DNA of 64,000 bases from Cyclobacterium lianum (lineage in GTDB: Bacteria > Bacteroidota > Bacteroidia > Cytophagales > Cyclobacteriaceae). The notes under the pieces were generated by a model. It was not told where the DNA came from. It saw only the letters and a program-made list of their open reading frames with translations, and searched no databases. The translations under genes and the position numbers were made by a program. This document shows positions 63,322 through 64,000 of this stretch, piece after piece (within the stretch, counting starts at the first letter, position 1; the number at the start of each line of letters is the position of its first letter). Where the stretch lies: NCBI RefSeq assembly GCF_900143075.1, contig NZ_FRCY01000005.1, positions 124,001 to 188,000 on the forward strand, given 5' to 3'.

Positions 63322-64000
63322 ATGATTAGCAGTATTTTGTATTACGTAGTATGGAGTCCAAACCCCGCCGTTTTTTCAGGATTTGACAGGCTAAGGTGGT
63401 ATAGTCTGCTTTTTGCGTTGGGTTTTATTATCTCCCAGCAGATCATGATCCATTTTTTCAGGAAAGAAGGTGAAGATGAGCAATTGGTAGACCGGCTCAC
63501 CATATACATGGTACTGGCCACCATCATCGGAGCCCGCCTGGGACATGTACTGTTTTACGAACCGGCCCGTTACCTGAGCAATCCCATCGATATTCTCAAG
63601 GTTTGGGAAGGAGGCCTGGCCAGTCACGGTGCAGCCATAGGCATACTTTTCGCACTCTGGCTGTACGCGAAAAAAACGCCGGGCCAATCTTACCTCTGGG
63701 TAGTAGACCGCATCGTCATCGTGGTGGCGCTGACGGGGGCGCTGATCCGATTCGGCAACCTGATGAATTCAGAAATCGGAGGCAAAGCTACGGGAACAGA
63801 TTCCGGCTTTGTGTTTGCCCGAGACACGGAAGAAATCCTTCAAACCATGAAGCTGCCCATTTCTTCCATTTCCGCCTATAAACCGGCCGATCGGTCGGGA
63901 GAGTTGACCGGTTCAGGACGGGTACCTGTGAATATCGATATAGAAATCAATAAAGGAGGCTTTGAGGAAGCAAACCTGCGCAGTGTGCTCGAGAGAGATA
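63322..64000 (+). CDS. lgt: Prolipoprotein diacylglyceryl transferase, 3' end cut by window
   Basis: At least 226 aa from the ATG at 63322; the frame stays open to the window end. Transfers diacylglycerol from phosphatidylglycerol to the lipobox cysteine of lipoprotein precursors in the inner membrane. Visible motifs: RWYSLLFALGFIIS in the first span, GARLGHVLFYEP, the essential WEGGLASHGAAIGI and RFGNLMNSEIGG. A loop insertion of Ser/Gly/acidic residues after residue 180 is usual in Bacteroidota. 31 bases after nadE. Confidence 0.96.
   Translation, partial: MISSILYYVVWSPNPAVFSGFDRLRWYSLLFALGFIISQQIMIHFFRKEGEDEQLVDRLTIYMVLATIIGARLGHVLFYEPARYLSNPIDILKVWEGGLASHGAAIGILFALWLYAKKTPGQSYLWVVDRIVIVVALTGALIRFGNLMNSEIGGKATGTDSGFVFARDTEEILQTMKLPISSISAYKPADRSGELTGSGRVPVNIDIEINKGGFEEANLRSVLERD

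Noticed and set aside
1-64000. tRNA, rRNA, CRISPR array or insertion sequence
   Set aside because: No cloverleaf T-loop consensus, no rRNA segments, no regularly spaced repeats and no transposase or terminal inverted repeats were seen in reading the intergenic regions; a dedicated tRNA/CRISPR scan was not possible here.

Overview
The window reads as a chromosomal segment of a Bacteroidota bacterium, most likely of the order Cytophagales (Cyclobacteriaceae-like; genus not determinable from sequence alone). The evidence is a SusC/SusD pair, a carboxypeptidase-regulatory-domain TonB receptor, secreted proteins with type IX (Por) secretion C-terminal sorting domains, family-specific proteins (DUF3078, DUF5687, IPExxxVDY next to pyruvate kinase), weak Shine-Dalgarno sites, and several TAnnTTTG-type -7 promoter elements of the Bacteroidota sigma-A kind. 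No rRNA, tRNA, CRISPR array, insertion sequence or prophage gene was recognised.

Layout. 0-7.7 kb (minus strand): a GntR/UTRA regulator, a propeller-type lipoprotein, and a tight sulfatase - TIM-barrel epimerase-like - DUF4838 operon that looks like a small carbohydrate/sulfate-ester utilisation unit, then a PH-domain protein. 8-11.3 kb (minus): a visibly AT-rich three-gene operon (CrtI-like FAD oxidoreductase, anchored protein, HTTM-like membrane protein). 11.5-20.4 kb: small secreted proteins, an orphan Rcp-type response regulator, a TonB-dependent receptor, a membrane protein/HTH/DUF4153 unit, a SpoIIAA-like protein and a lipoprotein Cu/Zn superoxide dismutase. 20.9-25.4 kb: two large secreted proteins, an exonuclease-phosphatase-fold nuclease and a SprB/PKD-type protein. 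25.5-30 kb: operon of M16 peptidase, O-methyltransferase, LysM lytic transglycosylase, then a DUF3078 protein.

30-31.7 kb: dnaX on the minus strand, whose tau C-terminal part lies in the -1 frame behind a run of ten A residues with an in-frame stop one codon later; this is the most notable signal in the window. 31.9-40.5 kb: GNAT acetyltransferase, an ABC exporter pair (DUF5687 + ATPase), a periplasmic molybdopterin sulfite-dehydrogenase-like enzyme with its monoheme cytochrome, a DUF3748 propeller protein and a GH31 glycosidase. 40.8-48.5 kb: lipoprotein, SusC/SusD and gamma-glutamyltransferase, with a strong terminator hairpin between susD and ggt.

48.8-64 kb is mostly housekeeping: typA, pfkA, miaA, an orphan phosphorelay (receiver-Hpt, receiver, small protein) running into an MBL hydrolase and an NFACT/RqcH-type protein, pyk with an IPExxxVDY protein, acpP-fabF-rnc-nadE and the start of lgt, cut by the window end. 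Apart from dnaX, no wholly new multi-gene system stands out; the AT-rich HTTM operon, the sulfatase/DUF4838 unit and the kinase-less phosphorelay are the best candidates for follow-up.
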